Notes under the pieces: generated by a model
Databases searched by the model: none
The model's input: the letters and a program-made list of their open reading frames with translations, nothing else
What the model was told of the DNA's origin: nothing
In this document: piece by piece, positions 1 through 12,345 of the stretch
How the letters are laid out: every line of letters begins with the position of its first letter
How positions within the stretch are numbered: position 1 is the first letter of the stretch
NCBI RefSeq assembly: GCF_029873635.1
Contig: NC_080420.1
Location: forward strand, 122,086,719-122,150,718
Length of the DNA stretch: 64,000 nucleotides
Direction of reading: 5' to 3'
Source of the DNA: Malania oleifera
Taxonomy: Eukaryota; Streptophyta; Magnoliopsida; Santalales; Ximeniaceae
Program-made: the position numbers and the translations under genes

Positions 1-23
1 CATAAATGTAATCTGCCATTCAG

Positions 24-316
24 GTGAGGAAGTTGTTGTTAGACGGTTTCCAGGGATATTTGGCTTGTGTGAAGGAAGTATCACAAAGGGAGTTGAGATT
101 AAAGGATATCACGGTAGTGAGGGGTTTTCCTAATGTATTCCCTAAGGATTTGTCAGGATTACCTCCTGATCATGAGGTAGAATTTTTTATTGATCTGGTT
201 CCAAGGATAGCACCGATTTCTAAAGTGTCATACATAATGGCACCGTCAGAACAAAAGGAGTTGAAGGAACGGTTGTAGGAACTATTGGATAAGGGGTTTA
301 TTTGGCCCAGTGTGTC
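24..316 (+). pseudogene. Element A: PR-RT linker and RT N-terminus
   Basis: The translation contains the block typical of gypsy pol just before the RT: PNVFPKDLSGLPPDHEVEFF, then DLVPRIAPIS, then a MAPSEQKELKERL-like segment. The frame hits a TAG where the family has a Gln codon (about 279), then reads on to an IWPSVS-like segment at 299-316, where the solo LTR begins. No start codon is expected because this is the middle of a polyprotein. Confidence 0.85.
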
Positions 317-654
317 TGTAGAGACCCAAAAAATAATAACAATTAAATAATAGAGAGGAAGAGGGATAAATGGGAGAAAAAGGAAATTCAAAAAGGAACA
401 AAGTAGGGTTCATCGATGAACACCCTAGTTTCATCGACGAACGCCCTTATATGATTCGTGGATGAGCCTCAGTGCCTCATCGACAAAGAGATACCTAGAG
501 GGGGAAATTTTAGACATTGGTTCATTGACAAACTCATCACTTTCGTCGACGAACTCCCTTCTTCGGTTTATCTACAAGTCCACGTGTCTCTTCGGTGAAG
601 CCACGTGGCCAGCCATCTATAAATATGTGAAAATCATATTTTTGGCGAAAATCT

Positions 655-700
<46 letters not shown>

Positions 701-2098
701 AGATTTTTGAATCCTCTACCTTCTCTCTAAGATTTTGGCTTCGATTTTTCCCAGTTCGATGATCAGAAATTACCATGCTGATCTTGGGGAGATTCTCTAC
801 AACTTAGTTAGAGCAGAATTTTGGTTTGAGAAGTCTGCACACCATCCTAAAATCAAGGTAAGTGGGTTACTTTAGGGTTTATATGGTTAGTAGGCTTTTT
901 TTGAACCCAAATCTTGTGTTAGATGAAAATATACGAAAATTTGAGTTGATTAAACTAAGGTATTGTAATTCAGGGTTTGGGTTTCCAAACACCACAGGCA
1001 TGGGTTGAGGATCCCTATAGGTGTTTTCTCAAGAACTCAGGTAACGGTGATAAATAACTGGTAGTTTAGAATTTTATGGACAAAGATATACTTGAGCCTG
1101 GGGAAAAGGCGAGTACAGTTGTTATTCTGAGTTGGGTTGGCTGAATTATGAAATGTACATTATTTCAGGATTTTGGAGTTTGGTACACTGCGGGGGTAAG
1201 AATAAAGTTAAGGTCAAGCCTCCCAGTTAGTTAGGTAAGAGAAATATGCTTTTCCAGTTAAATAAGAATTTATTATCAGTAAAGTGTAGTATACGTTTAT
1301 GGGTTTTCGGGGAAATAAAACATATAGTTTTATAGATTATAGCTAATGAATTTTATTTAGTAGTGCGGCATGAGTAATATTAGTATAGTACAGAATTCTA
1401 CTCAGTTTTTCAAATATATAGTTTTATTCAGATATTGTAGTTTACTCAGATATTATAGTTTACTTAGATATACAAATTATTCAGATATTATAGTTTACTT
1501 AGATATACAGATTATTCATATATTATAGTTTACTCAGATACATAGTTTTCTTCAGATAATACATTTTATTCACATATACAGTTTTATTTAGAAATACAGT
1601 TTTCGTAGTACCATGATATACAAATTACAAAACCATGATATATAGATATTACAAAACCATAACATACAGTTATTACAGTTTATACAGATCAGTTTATTAC
1701 AGCATTATGGTTAATACAACTTTACAAAATCATGGTTATTACAGTTGTGTAGAATCGTGGTAAATCAATAAGATATATAATAGTATTATATAGTATCAGA
1801 CCCTAATGGAACAGATAATATTACAGAGCACGGTACCATAGCTATTACAGTATAGAGTGCAACCACATATTTTAGATAGTGTGTGGATTATATGTGTAGT
1901 CGATCGTGCCTTGAGAGAGCTTGCAGACTCCCCGGTAGTCCTGGTTGAGGTAATCGATCTGACGATAGAGGTTTTAGTTGACTTATCCTAGTAAGCCAAA
2001 TAGTGTTAAGTCTCACCTACGGGCCGCACAACCTGTTATGAGGGGTTAAATCATGACATACAGTCATCCAAGGAAGTTTTCACAGTTATATATATATA

Positions 2099-2136
<38 letters not shown>

Positions 2137-2726
2137 AATTTACAAAAAATGGTAGATATACCTATAGATACTAAAAGTATGATTTAATATAAAGTTCAGA
2201 AACAATTGTATTTTAAGCCACATAGGTGTGAGTTATACTGTATTCATATTTTGCATGCTATTTCAGCTTCAATAGATTAAAATTATATTGTTCATGTAAA
2301 CTCAATTGACACACACTAGTAATAGCATATTTCGTATTACTGAGAGTTGTCTCATCCTAGTAATTTAAACATTTCAAGTGATCCAGCTAGACAAGCAGAT
2401 CAAGCTCAAAGATAGAGGGGATTTTGTACTATCTTGTCTCTAGGGTAAGTGAGTGCTAGGAGATGTATTTTTGTGTAGATTCTAGATGATCTAGTGGAGA
2501 CTACTGGAGAGATGTGTATATATATGTTTTGGGAAATACTGAATTCTGGTATTGTAATTATGATTATATGATTTTATGTTTTCTACTGCATAGGTGTGTT
2601 ATCTTATGAACAGGGATTCCTCAGTGCCACTTTGGGATCGAGTTGTTATAATATATATTACAGGGGTATTAGAGTAATATAGTTTATAGCTGAAAAAAAA
2701 ATAGTATGAATGTTCGAGTCGTTACA
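317..2726 (+). mobile_element. Solo gypsy LTR inserted in RT, TSD GTGTC
   Basis: The segment starts TGTAGAGACC and ends GTCGTTACA. It is flanked by GTGTC at 312-316 and 2727-2731, a perfect 5-bp target-site duplication. Removing it restores the host RT frame. Inside, in order: a cluster of TCGTCGACGAA-like motifs (about 405-560), a TATA box at 618-625 (TATAAATA), a CT run at 655-690, an A/T-rich stretch with short degenerate repeats (1420-1790), the conserved block around 2018-2060, a TA run near 2083-2134, and the U5 end. There is no internal domain or second LTR, so this is a solo LTR left by LTR-LTR recombination. Confidence 0.95.
618..625 (+). promoter_or_regulatory. TATA box of the solo LTR at 317-2726
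   Basis: TATAAATA lies just downstream of the GTCGAC-rich motif cluster and upstream of a CT-rich run. The other gypsy LTRs here show the same arrangement, which places the U3/R boundary shortly after it. Confidence 0.6.
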
Positions 2727-2732
2727 GTGTCG

Positions 2733-3830
2733 CCATGGGGACCGCCGATATTGTTTGTGAGGAAGAATGATGGGTCGATGAGAATGTGCATCGACTACAA
2801 ATAAATTAATAAAGTGACTACCAAGAATAAGTACCTACTTCCCCGTATCGATGATTTTCTTGATCAGCTACAGGGGACACAGACATTCTCGAAGATAGAT
2901 TTGCGATCTAGGTACCATCAGGTACGGGTCAAAGCAGAAGATGTTTCGAAGATAGCGTTCAGAACCAGGTATGACCACTATAAGTTTCTAGTTATGCCAT
3001 TTGGTTTGACGAACGCTCCTGCTGTGTTTATAGACTTGATGAATAGGGTCTTTCATCAGTACCTAGATCAATTTGTACTAGTTTTTATAAATGACATCTT
3101 GGACATTTGAGGATAGTGCTTCAGGTGCTAAGGGAAAAGAAGTTGTATGCAAAACTTAGGAAATGTGAATTTTTGCTGGAGCAAGTTACTTTTCTCGAAC
3201 ACGTGGTATCCAAGGGTGGCATCTTAGTTGATCCGAGCAAGATTGAGGCGGTAGTGGATTGGAAAAGATCTAAAAGTGTGCAAGAAATCAGAAGTTTCTT
3301 GGGATTGGTCAGGTACTACCGTAGATTTATTAGGGGCTCCTTTTATGAGATTGACCAAGAAAGGTGTGAAATTTAAGTTGACCGATGAATGTGAACAGAG
3401 TTTTCAGGAGTTGAAGCAACTACTTATCACTGCACCTGTTTTGACGATTCCTTTAGGAGAAGAGGGTTTCTTGATTTACAGTGATGCATCACACAAAGGG
3501 CTCAGATGTGGTCTGATGCAGCAGGGGAGAGTTGAAGCATATGCCTCTCGACAGTTGAAAGAATATGACAAAAATTACCCTACCCATGATTTGGAGTTAG
3601 CAGCGGTGGTCTATGCACTAAATATTTGGAGACTATCTTTACGGCGGTAGGTTTGAAATTTTCACTGACCATAAGAGTTTGAAATATTTCTTCACATAGA
3701 AAGAATTAAACATGAGGTAGAGGCGATGGCTGGAGCTGATAAAAGATTATGATTGCACAATTAGTTACCACTCGGGAAAAGTTAATGTGGTAGCTGATGC
3801 ACTAAGCCGAAAATCAGTAGGAGTAGCAGT
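2733..3830 (+). pseudogene. Element A: reverse transcriptase and RNase H
   Basis: RT motifs are readable: [48 protein letters not shown] and [12 protein letters not shown]. RNase H shows [23 protein letters not shown] and the end of the domain near 3810 (NVVADALSRKS). The catalytic FxDD box reads FINDIL (3084-3101), so the first catalytic Asp is Asn. There are stops at 2801, 3110 and 3700-3720, and a short deletion/frameshift near 3335 removes part of the connection domain. Confidence 0.9.
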
Positions 3831-4089
3831 GTCAGAAGGGATGCTTCAGCATCCGATCCAGATGGATTTAGAAAGGTTCGGTGTGGAGCTGGTGGAGGGT
3901 GATCACCAGGCGTTTATTTCCAATTTAGTATTACAGCCCACCCTGTAGGAAATAATTAAAGCTGCTCATAGGAGTGATGCAGAATTAGTGAAGCTTATGG
4001 ATCAAGTGCAGAATGGATAGGGTGCATAGTTCAGTATTTCATATGATAGAGCCTTAAGATTTCACACCAGGCTGTGCATACCTGCCGAT

Positions 4090-5347
4090 CCTAAGATTAG
4101 GAGGATTATTTTGGAGGAGGCACATAGATCCCTTTATATTGTGCACCAAAGAAGCACTAAAATTTATAGGGATCTTCGGGCGTCATTCTGGTGGAGCAAC
4201 ATGAAGAAAGAAATAGCTTAGTATGTAGAGCAGTGCTTGACATGCCAGCAGGTGAAAGTTAAGCATCAGAGACCGACAGGATCATTGGAGCCACTCCACA
4301 CCCCCAAGTGGAGGTGGGAGCATATATTGATGGATTTTTTCACAGGGTTACTGTTGACACTACATGGACAGGACACCATTTGGGTAGTCGTAGATCGACT
4401 GAAGAAGACTGCCCATTTCCTACCAATCAGAGTTGACTACTCCATGAGCAAACTGGCAGAGTTGTTTATTCAGGAGACAGTTAGACTCCATGGCGTGCAG
4501 TGTCCATAATTTCAGACCGAGGCCCATGGGTTACATCTCAGTTCTGGAGGAGTTTGCAAAGAGTCATGGGTTCTTAGTTGACATTTAGCATAACATGTCA
4601 TCCTCAGACAGATGGGCAGACGAAGAGGATGATACATATTTTGGAGGACATGCTACGAGCATGTGTTCTGGACTTCGGGGGCAGTTAGATATAGTTATGC
4701 CACTTGTTGAGTTTGCTTATAATAACAGCTATTAGTCCAGCATTGGGATGGCACCATATGAGGCGTTATATGACAGGAGGTGTCGATCCTCATTATACTG
4801 GGATGAGATTGGAGAAAGACATATTTTGGGGCCAAAGCTGGTATAACAGATTCATGATAAAGTCAAACTTATTAGAGACAGAATCAGGGTAGCACAAAGT
4901 TGGCAAAAGAGTTATGCAAATACCCGTAGATGAGAGTTAGAGTTTGATGCAGGAGATCACATATTCCTAAAAGTGGTACCAATAAAAGGGGTTATGAGAT
5001 TTAGGAGGAAAGGTAAGCTAAGCCTTAGGTATATTGGACCATTCGATATTCTTGAGAGAGTGGGTCCAATTGCCTATAAGTTAGCTTTACAACTAGTCTT
5101 ATCTATAATTCGCGACGTATTTCATGTTTCTATGTTGAGAAAATACATCCCAGATCTTTTCTATGTGATTAGTTATAAGGCACCGAAGCTTAAGGATACT
5201 CTGTCATATGAAGAGGTGCCAGTGCAGATTTTAGATCAAAAGGAACAGAAGCTATGCACAAAAAGAATCTCATTAGAAAAAGTGTTATGGAGCAACCACG
5301 CAATTGAAGAAGTTTCATGGGAATTGGAATATAAGATGCGCCAGTAA
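4090..5347 (+). pseudogene. Element A: integrase with chromodomain-like C-terminus
   Basis: The HHCC finger (HR...CLTCQQVK at about 4126-4260) is followed by the catalytic core (MDFFTGLLLTLHGQDTIWVV, VVDRLKKTAHFLP, then TDGQTKR near 4610). The GPFDILERVGPIAYKLAL segment and a C-terminal EEVPVQILD...KVLW.NHAIEEVSWE block (5210-5330) match the chromodomain region of plant chromoviruses. Stops at about 4219 and 4508 and frameshifts near 4530 and 4680 inactivate it. Confidence 0.85.
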
Positions 5348-5636
5348 TATCCACGCATGTTTAGTGGAGCTCAGAGTTGAGCTAGTAAGAGTAAATGTAA
5401 ATGACAATGTCTGTTTTTTGTTTTGTACAGGGTAGAGTAGTATGTGTTTTAGTTTTGGTTATGAATGGTTTTGGGAGAGTTTTATTTTTATGTGAATTAT
5501 TGTAATCTCCCAAGATCCTCCCTTGTAACCACAGTATTCCTCGACCATAAGTGAGGGTAATTAATAAAATTGCAGTGAGTTTTTCCTCAGAGATTGATAC
5601 ATGAGATAGATAGCAAATTTTGAGGATGAAATTTTG

Positions 5637-5647
5637 TGAGGGGAGAC
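5637..5647 (+). other. Polypurine tract of element A
   Basis: The purine-rich run GAGGGGAGA directly precedes TGTAGAGACC, the start of the 3' LTR. This is the expected plus-strand primer position. Confidence 0.7.
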
Positions 5648-7140
5648 TGTAGAGACCCAAAAAATTAAATTAATAATAAAAATAAAGGAAAGAAGGAAAT
5701 TTGGTTTGGTGAAGACCAAACCGTCGACAATTTCATGGAGCTCAGTAAAATTGTCGATGGTTATGTGTAACCGTAGCCGGGTAAATGGGTAAAACAATTA
5801 AAAAGGTTTGGTTAAAGACCAAACTATTGATAGTCTTGAAGTCCACAAGAAAATCGTCAACAGTTTCTTCTAGCAGTGTTTAATAAAGGAAATCTTGTAG
5901 CTCATTTCATTTAAAACAAAATAAATCTCTCTCTTTCTCTCTTCGCAGCAGAACCCTCTCTTTTCCCTCTTCGATTTCACTCTGATTACAGCCCGATTCA
6001 ATGATCAGACACCACCACAGGGTCCTAAGAACGACCCTTAGCAAGATCATTGGAGCAGATTGTTGGTTTGGGGTTTCTAGGCACAACTCCAAAGCTGAGG
6101 TAAGGGAGATAAATTATCAGTTGTTTTACAATTTAATTGATTATTTGGAGTATATTGGCCTTGGAAAATGTGAATGTGATTATTATTTTGGGATTGAGCT
6201 GATTAAACTAGGAAATAAAATATACTAGTATGAGATGAGAATTGTCTAGAAATGATGAAAGTTATATAGAAATGATAGAATGGTACAAAAATGATGTGAA
6301 CTATACTGACATGTTGAGATATATTGCTATAATGGATTGTGAATACTGAAATGTGGAAATGAGAACACTGATGGACTAGAGTATTTCTAAGAGCACGGTA
6401 CCGTTGCTAGCATTGTGTTAGTGCAACCACACGGCTTGTATAGTGTGTGGCATAGCAGTCGATTGGGCCAGTGTGAAGGGTTGTGTTGTCCCTTGGAGTC
6501 TGGACCAGGTGTGGGTAGGCTAATCGTGCTACAGACATGTTCACTATTTTGATATGACCGGGTAGACCAACCACGGTTAGATCAAGCCTTCGGGCCGCAC
6601 AACCCAGTCATGTGGAGTGAATACATGACGATGTGAATATCCTCAGGGCAGTCATGAGCTACATACATGACGTGTAATATATATTGGTGGATGCTCATGA
6701 GCTAGGGAATGTTATGAAAGTGAAAAGTGGAATGAACAGCCATGGGTTACAGACATGACGTGCTATATGCTGGTGGACACCTATGGGCTAGAAAATATGA
6801 ATATAAATATGAGAAATGAAAGAATGTGAATATGAATATGATTATTAGGAATAAGAAAGTACATAAATAGTATGAGAATGAATAAGTACGTATATGATAT
6901 AAGAAAGAAAGAGTATGTATATAACATGAGATGTGAAAGTATACGAATAAGAAATGAGAAATCAAAGTAGACGTATATGATTATGAAAATGATATGAAAG
7001 CTTATAAAAATATGCTTTACATATGTATATGATTATGAGTACATATATGTATATATTTTCCCAACTAGTATATTTATTAAAATGGAATGTAATATGATGT
7101 AATTGAACTCATGTGCCACACACTGTAAATAATTTATTCC
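5648..7140 (+). mobile_element. 3' LTR of element A, truncated at its 3' end
   Basis: It starts TGTAGAGACCCAAAAAATTA right after the polypurine tract, like the start of the solo LTR at 317. It contains a few GTCGAC-like motifs (5718-5860), a CT-rich run near 5928-5945, the conserved LTR block (cttcgggccgcacaaccc, about 6588-6606) and internal degenerate tandem units built on 'catgggttacagacatgacgtgctatatgctggtgga'. Near 7140 it gives way to LTR sequence in the opposite orientation, so the U5 end is missing. Confidence 0.8.
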
Positions 7141-7325
7141 CCTTACCTAACTTACTGAGAGGCCTGCTAAAATCTCTAATTTCACGCCCGCGGTGTTTAG
7201 AGCTCAAAACCCTGAAATCATATTTTTCCTAGTTTAATCAACTCAAACCCAAAATAATAATCACATTCACATTTTCCAAGGCCCATATACTCCAAATAAT
7301 CAATTAAACTGTAAAAAAACTAATA
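7141..7325 (-). mobile_element. Inverted LTR fragment, inverted repeat of 6097-6215
   Basis: The reverse complement contains the same run as the 3' LTR at about 6122-6213 (caatttaattgattatttgg, followed by the matching ggccttggaaaatgtgaatg stretch). The two form an inverted repeat of roughly 90 bp with a spacer of about 1 kb. It is a piece of a minus-orientation LTR abutting the plus-orientation LTR. Confidence 0.75.
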
Positions 7326-7385
7326 ATTTATTTGTAATGACTTGCTATTTAATTGGGTTTTTTTTTTATATACTATAACATTTAA

Positions 7386-8351
7386 CATGCTCTGATACCA
7401 CACTGGATTAAACCCAAACATCAACCTAAGCAGCGAGAAGCAGAAATCAAATAAACATAACCACATGTAACTATATACAATACCAGAGTGCTAAATTGTT
7501 TCCCAAAATATACATATATAACTGTTCCCTAGAAATGTCCTCAACTGCCCTCCTCAACCCATATCTGATGGGGAGTCTATCCACGTTAGGGCACTATATG
7601 ATCGAGCTACTACCACGTATTATCTGAATAGGTGGTTGCACTCTCTAAACTATATGTAGCTACGGTACCATGCTCTATAACTGTATGGTCCAACAGGATC
7701 TGATATTATATAATACATCTTTATATACAACTATCTGATTTACCATGATAACTGTATAATCATGGTACTGTAAACTGTATAATCATGGTACTAAAAACTG
7801 TATAATCATGGTATTCTGTAATTACTTTAAAACATATCCATTGGCTGTATATTTTGTATAACATACCCTGAAAGTACTGTAAAACATGATTGTGTACTGT
7901 ATTTATATTATCAAGCCACACAGTGATTTAATACATAATATACATAATTAATAATTTGTATAATGTCCTACTGTGAATAATAAACTGGTAAAAATATACA
8001 TTTTATACCGGAAATTATTTTAGAATTACCTAGCATAGCATATTTCCCTTATCTGACTACTGGAAAGCCCCTATGGTATACTAGCCTAATACCCATAGGG
8101 CTTCCTACACAACACCCTAAAAATAATATTTTTCAGAACAGAATATCAATATTTCTTTGCCTACATCATTTCCTACAACTATCAGAAGGCCAAAATTGAC
8201 TAAAAGACCTTACCCTGAATTTGGGATGAAATCCAACTCGATCCCACAGACGATCCATCCTAGCAAACTTAAAGAGAACTTCGTCAGGAGCATCGTGGTG
8301 GCTTCATATCGTCGATTCGGCAACTGACGGGGCCGAAATCGAAGAGAGAAG

Positions 8352-8398
<47 letters not shown>

Positions 8399-8745
8399 GT
8401 AATTGTGCTGAAAATCTGATAAAAAATCTGAGTTTTGACTATTTATAGGGTCGGATTCGTCGACGAGACACATCACCTCGTCAACGAGTCCTTAAATAAT
8501 TTCGTCGATGAACCTTACCTCTTCGTCAACAAAATTCAGACTATCTAAAAACCCCTCTTGGTATCTTCTCGTCAATGAGTCGTAGTTTCGTCAACGAGGT
8601 TCTGAAGAACCCTCGTCGATGAACCCCTGTATTCGTCAACGAGGCCCTGAAGAACCCTCGTCAACGAACCACTGTATTCGACCTTCAAAGTGGGTCTAGG
8701 GCAACCCAGTTTCCCTGTTTAAATCTCCTTTTTTTCCTCCCCCTA
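7386..8745 (-). mobile_element. Minus-orientation gypsy LTR with adjacent PBS
   Basis: At 7386-7400 the minus strand reads TGTGGTATCAGAGC, matching the initiator-tRNA-Met primer binding site of plant LTR elements, so the LTR extends to its right. On the minus strand this LTR has GTCGAC-like motifs at about 8460-8680, a TATA box (RC of ctatttatag, about 8439-8448), then a CT run (GA run at 8357-8392 on the plus strand). Short tandem units 'aactgtataatcatggta' lie at 7745-7815. Its distal end fades out near 8745 without a clean terminus. Confidence 0.75.
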
Positions 8746-9236
8746 GTAGGCAGCCCCGCGAGCTCCTCTCTTTCTCTCTTCTCCCTTCTTCCTCTTCCCT
8801 TTCTCTTTCTCTTTCTCTTTTCTCTATTCTCTATTATCCTTCCCTTTATCCTTCCCTCCCTCTGTTTCAGTCTCTCCCTTTCCCTGTTCTTTCTCTCAAT
8901 TCTCTGTTCTCCCCCTTCCTCTATTCCTCTGTTCTGCAACCAGCTTTAACCGGACCACCATGGCACAGCAGCTCTGTTCGAGCTCTAGATTCTCTTCCAT
9001 ACCCTCGGCCAGCCACAGCACCAGCAAGACTCCACTCCAGCACACCCATCCACCATGGCCCGAGCAGCAGACAGCACCCATCGAGTAGCAACACAGACCC
9101 GAGAAGTTCCAGCAGACAACCACCACTGACCAGCTCTTCTTCACTAGATAACCACAGCTCCTATGCCACTCCACGACACCAGCAACCGGAGATTCCCCAG
9201 CTGCAACCTTGCTTCTTGGCCAGCCTCTCCTTCTCT

Positions 9237-9272
<36 letters not shown>

Positions 9273-10071
9273 TCTCATTCTCACTTCTTTTCTTTTCTTT
9301 TTATTAATTAGTAAATTGGAAATTATTGGTTCTTTTTATTTATTAATGTCATTTAAGAACTTTAAATTTTAATTGTTATTGCAGTACTTGTTGATTGATT
9401 GATTTATTTATTTATGTTTATGTAGTTTTAGTGGTGGATTTGTTTTCTTCCATTAAGTTTGTTTCTTACTTGATTAGTTTAGGGTTTCCATATTTTTGCT
9501 CGTTAATTCAGTGTGTGCTAGTTTTAGGGTTTTAATTCGCATGTTTATTTAATTTGTCAGAAATGAAATTGAAACAACCTTGAAAATTTCGAATCTGAAC
9601 TGAGTTCAATACATTTTTATTTTTGATTGGACAAACGTAAATTTAGAGATTAAAACGCATTGCCTGAGGAGACAATCTAGCCCTTGGGGTGAATATTATA
9701 CGACGTAACTCCTATACTTAGGATAGCTCTCAAGCTGGTCATTTTTCAAGTGAGTCATGTCTAAAGGGGGGGCTCCACCCTATTTGAAGGAGTGTTATAA
9801 CGGAATCCTTAAGTAGTTTTCTCAAGGTGAGGACGTAGGCGAGGATAGCCAAACCTCGTTAAAATATTTGTGTTTTTCTCTCTCTCCTTATACTATTTAA
9901 ATTTCCACAAGTGTATGTTGTTTATATTGTTGTGATTGCTTTACATACATGCATTTATATTTAGTTTGGGATATTATTTTGCGAATCGGCAAAAATAATT
10001 AGCCAAAAGTTTTTAAAATCCAATTCACCCCCCCTAACCGGCTCTCTTGGGATTACACCATTCCTCACATT
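8746..10071 (+). mobile_element. LTR-like segment, possibly copia-type
   Basis: It begins with a CT-rich leader (8755-8940, and a CT run at 9238-9271). It ends with a G/C-run signature (ccaattcaccccccctaacc, then ctctcttgggattaca near 10050) that is common at the ends of some plant LTRs, and that occurs in inverted form at the start of the copia-like LTR at 45742. No coding domain is visible. ORFs in this part are low-complexity CT/GA products and are not called. Boundaries and family are tentative. Confidence 0.45.
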
Positions 10072-10297
10072 TAATTTTACTTATATAAACGGTGATCCAA
10101 TTTAAATTTAAGATACATTTTTCCTCTTCAAAACAATTCTATCGGCTATTCTTTCTTAAAATTTGTATTTTATTGCGTAACTAAAAGACATTAAATCTCC
10201 TATATCTCGGTTTTGTATACACTCACAAATACCAGAGTTATATGCACTACATAAAGCGAACCGAATAATTTTGGAGGTCATGTGCATGGTGACTATA
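10072..10297 (+). repeat. Dispersed repeat, copy 1a (split by a solo LTR)
   Basis: The sequence (ttaattttacttatataaac... to ...tcatgtgcatggtga) resembles 13797-13950. Its continuation lies on the other side of the solo LTR at 12196-12345. The element type is unknown; no coding sequence is seen. Confidence 0.65.
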
Positions 10298-12195
10298 TAT
10301 AAGAACTGAACTATGATATATGGATTAATTATGTAAAAGAAGGGTAAATTGGTAAATTGTGCAAGGTTCGTCGACGAGGCCAGAGTTATCGACGAAGTAC
10401 CTTCTGTTCTTGTCGAAGAATTTCAGGGGCTCGTCAACAAGGAGAAGTCGAGAGATTTCGGGAAACCAGGAATCTCAGGCTCGTCGACGAGGCGTTTCAG
10501 TGGCTCGTTGACGAGGGCGCCATTTCGTCGATGAGGGTAGCCAAGTCAAGGGCTATAAATATCATTTTCCTTTGCTTAATCACTAAGTTATCGCAAGAAT
10601 ATCCTCTCCCTTTCTCTCTAGAACTTGAAGAATCTCTCTCTCTAGGTTTCCTCGTCGTTCGTCACCTGGTTCATAAATCTGACGTTACCACGTAGATCAG
10701 GGCGTGATTCTCTTCGTGAATAGTGGATCGGAATCTTGTTTTGAGCAGTTTCGGGTTTCGGGCCAAAATCAGGGTAAGGCTCAGTTTTCTTTTCTGATTC
10801 GAAATATGTATAGTAGTTTGAGTTGTAAGCATGTATTGTACTGTGGTTTATAGGTTTTGGAGTCTCGGTTCGTAGTTTTGGGGACTGTGGAGTTCGTAAT
10901 TGGAATTCAGATTAAGGTAAGGGGATTTAGTTTATATCAGTTACTTTTTGTAATCGGGATCAGTAAACCTGTAGGTTACGATCGTATGTAAGTTTTGGTA
11001 ATTTATTTGGGGAAATCTATCGGGTAAAATACGAGAATTTTTGGATTACAATTTTTGAAAAAATTGGGGATTTCAAGGATCATCTTAACTTTGTTTGGAA
11101 AATTGTTTGGTATGTTTAAATGGTATTATTGAGATGATCGTAATCCATATTTGTATACAATTGTATTCTTGAACAGGAAAATGATATGATTTGCCATAAA
11201 CCAAATAAGTGTGGAATGTATGGTTGTATGTCATTGTTCCAGGTATTTTGTAAAACAGCTATGTGGCGGCTAATTACCGTACACTGATGAGTTTAGGAAC
11301 GTGAGTTCCAAAATGATTTCAGGTTTTGTGAAATCAGCTAGTGGCGGCTAATTACCATACACTGAAACAGCTATGTGGCGGCTAATTACCGTACGCTACG
11401 CCATGTACTGATTCATTACCATGGGCGAGAGTGTTCAGCTCTATATATGAGGGTATGAAATATCACCAATGTGTTCCGACTGGTCACCGATGGGTGTGAG
11501 CTACACCGTATTTGCGACATACCGCTATGAGGCTTCGGTTATCACAGGGTTTCGGTTGCCTGAGTGTGACGACACTAACCGTATGTTTGGTATCGTATGT
11601 ACTGGAATGGATTTGTGAAAATACTGGAACTGTATGGAAATATATGGAAATGTTTTGAATTGTATCGTATTGTATGGTGTTATGATTTACGTAAAATAAC
11701 ATCGGTATGCCACACACTGATATAACCTACTTTCTTCCTTACTGAGAGGTGTCTCACCCCAAATGTATATACAAATGTTTTCAAGTCCTTCAGGTAGCCG
11801 AAACTAGCATCCTAGCATCCGGAAGTGGGAGTGTCGTTTAGCTACATTTAGTACCTAATTAGGTACAAGTTTTGTAACCGAGTTGTCGTGATGGTTTTTG
11901 TAGACACCCGGAGTATGTATTGTAATTCTGGGATTGTGTATCTTAGTGTTGTATGGATTTGTATATCCTAGTGTTGTATAGACTCTGGTATGGTATGTTA
12001 TATGGATAGAAGAAACATTTTCCGCTGCGTATTTGATGAGTATGGATGTATATGTGTATGTGTATAGGGCATCCATATACCCCATGGGGTCGGACCCTCT
12101 TATTGTATTATATCATGTATGTTTTAATTGACACAGAAACAGGTTAGGTTACTATTTTCACACCTGGGACCCATCTGCGGGTTCGTGGCGTGACA
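10298..12195 (+). mobile_element. Solo gypsy LTR, TSD CTATA
   Basis: It is flanked by CTATA at 10293-10297 and 12196-12200. It starts TATAAGAAC (TG mutated to TA) and ends GTGACA. It is the same LTR family as 54546-56456, which starts TGTAAGAAC and ends ATGACA. It carries TCGTCGACGAGG-like motifs (10368-10530), a TATA box (gctataaatatc, about 10552-10561), three copies of a 'gcggctaattaccgtacact' unit (about 11265-11400) and a U5 with TTTCCGCTGCGTAT. Confidence 0.93.
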
Positions 12196-12345
12196 CTATA
12201 TGTACCGAGAAATGTTCTGTGTAAGTACAAAATCAACTTTAACTTCCACGCCTCAGCTTCTGATAATATTTGTTTTTTTATTCAATATCCATTTTATTAG
12301 TAAATATTTTCCTTCTATTATATTTCCAACAACATTAAAGCCGAA
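12196..12345 (+). repeat. Dispersed repeat, copy 1b
   Basis: This continues the repeat interrupted by the solo LTR. The shared words with 13955-14112 include cctcagcttctgata and attttattagtaaatatt, followed by a tttccaaca end. Confidence 0.65.

Larger units (their letters stand above)
1..5647 (+). mobile_element. Ty3/gypsy chromovirus, internal region (element A), decayed
   Basis: The order is: end of protease and start of RT, then RT, RNase H, integrase, a chromodomain-like C-terminus, a purine-rich tract and a 3' LTR. This is the Ty3/gypsy arrangement, and the C-terminal part resembles Tekay/Del-type chromoviruses. The 5' half lies outside the window. Reading frames are broken by many TAG/TGA stops (for example near 279, 2801, 3110, 3700, 4016 and 4508) and by frameshifts, so the copy is dead. 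A 2.4-kb solo LTR (317-2726) splits the RT; joining the two sides across it gives a continuous RT frame. Confidence 0.9.

Noticed and set aside
8685-9174. Arg/Glu-rich minus-strand ORFs
   Set aside because: They are translations of CT/GA low-complexity LTR leader sequence.
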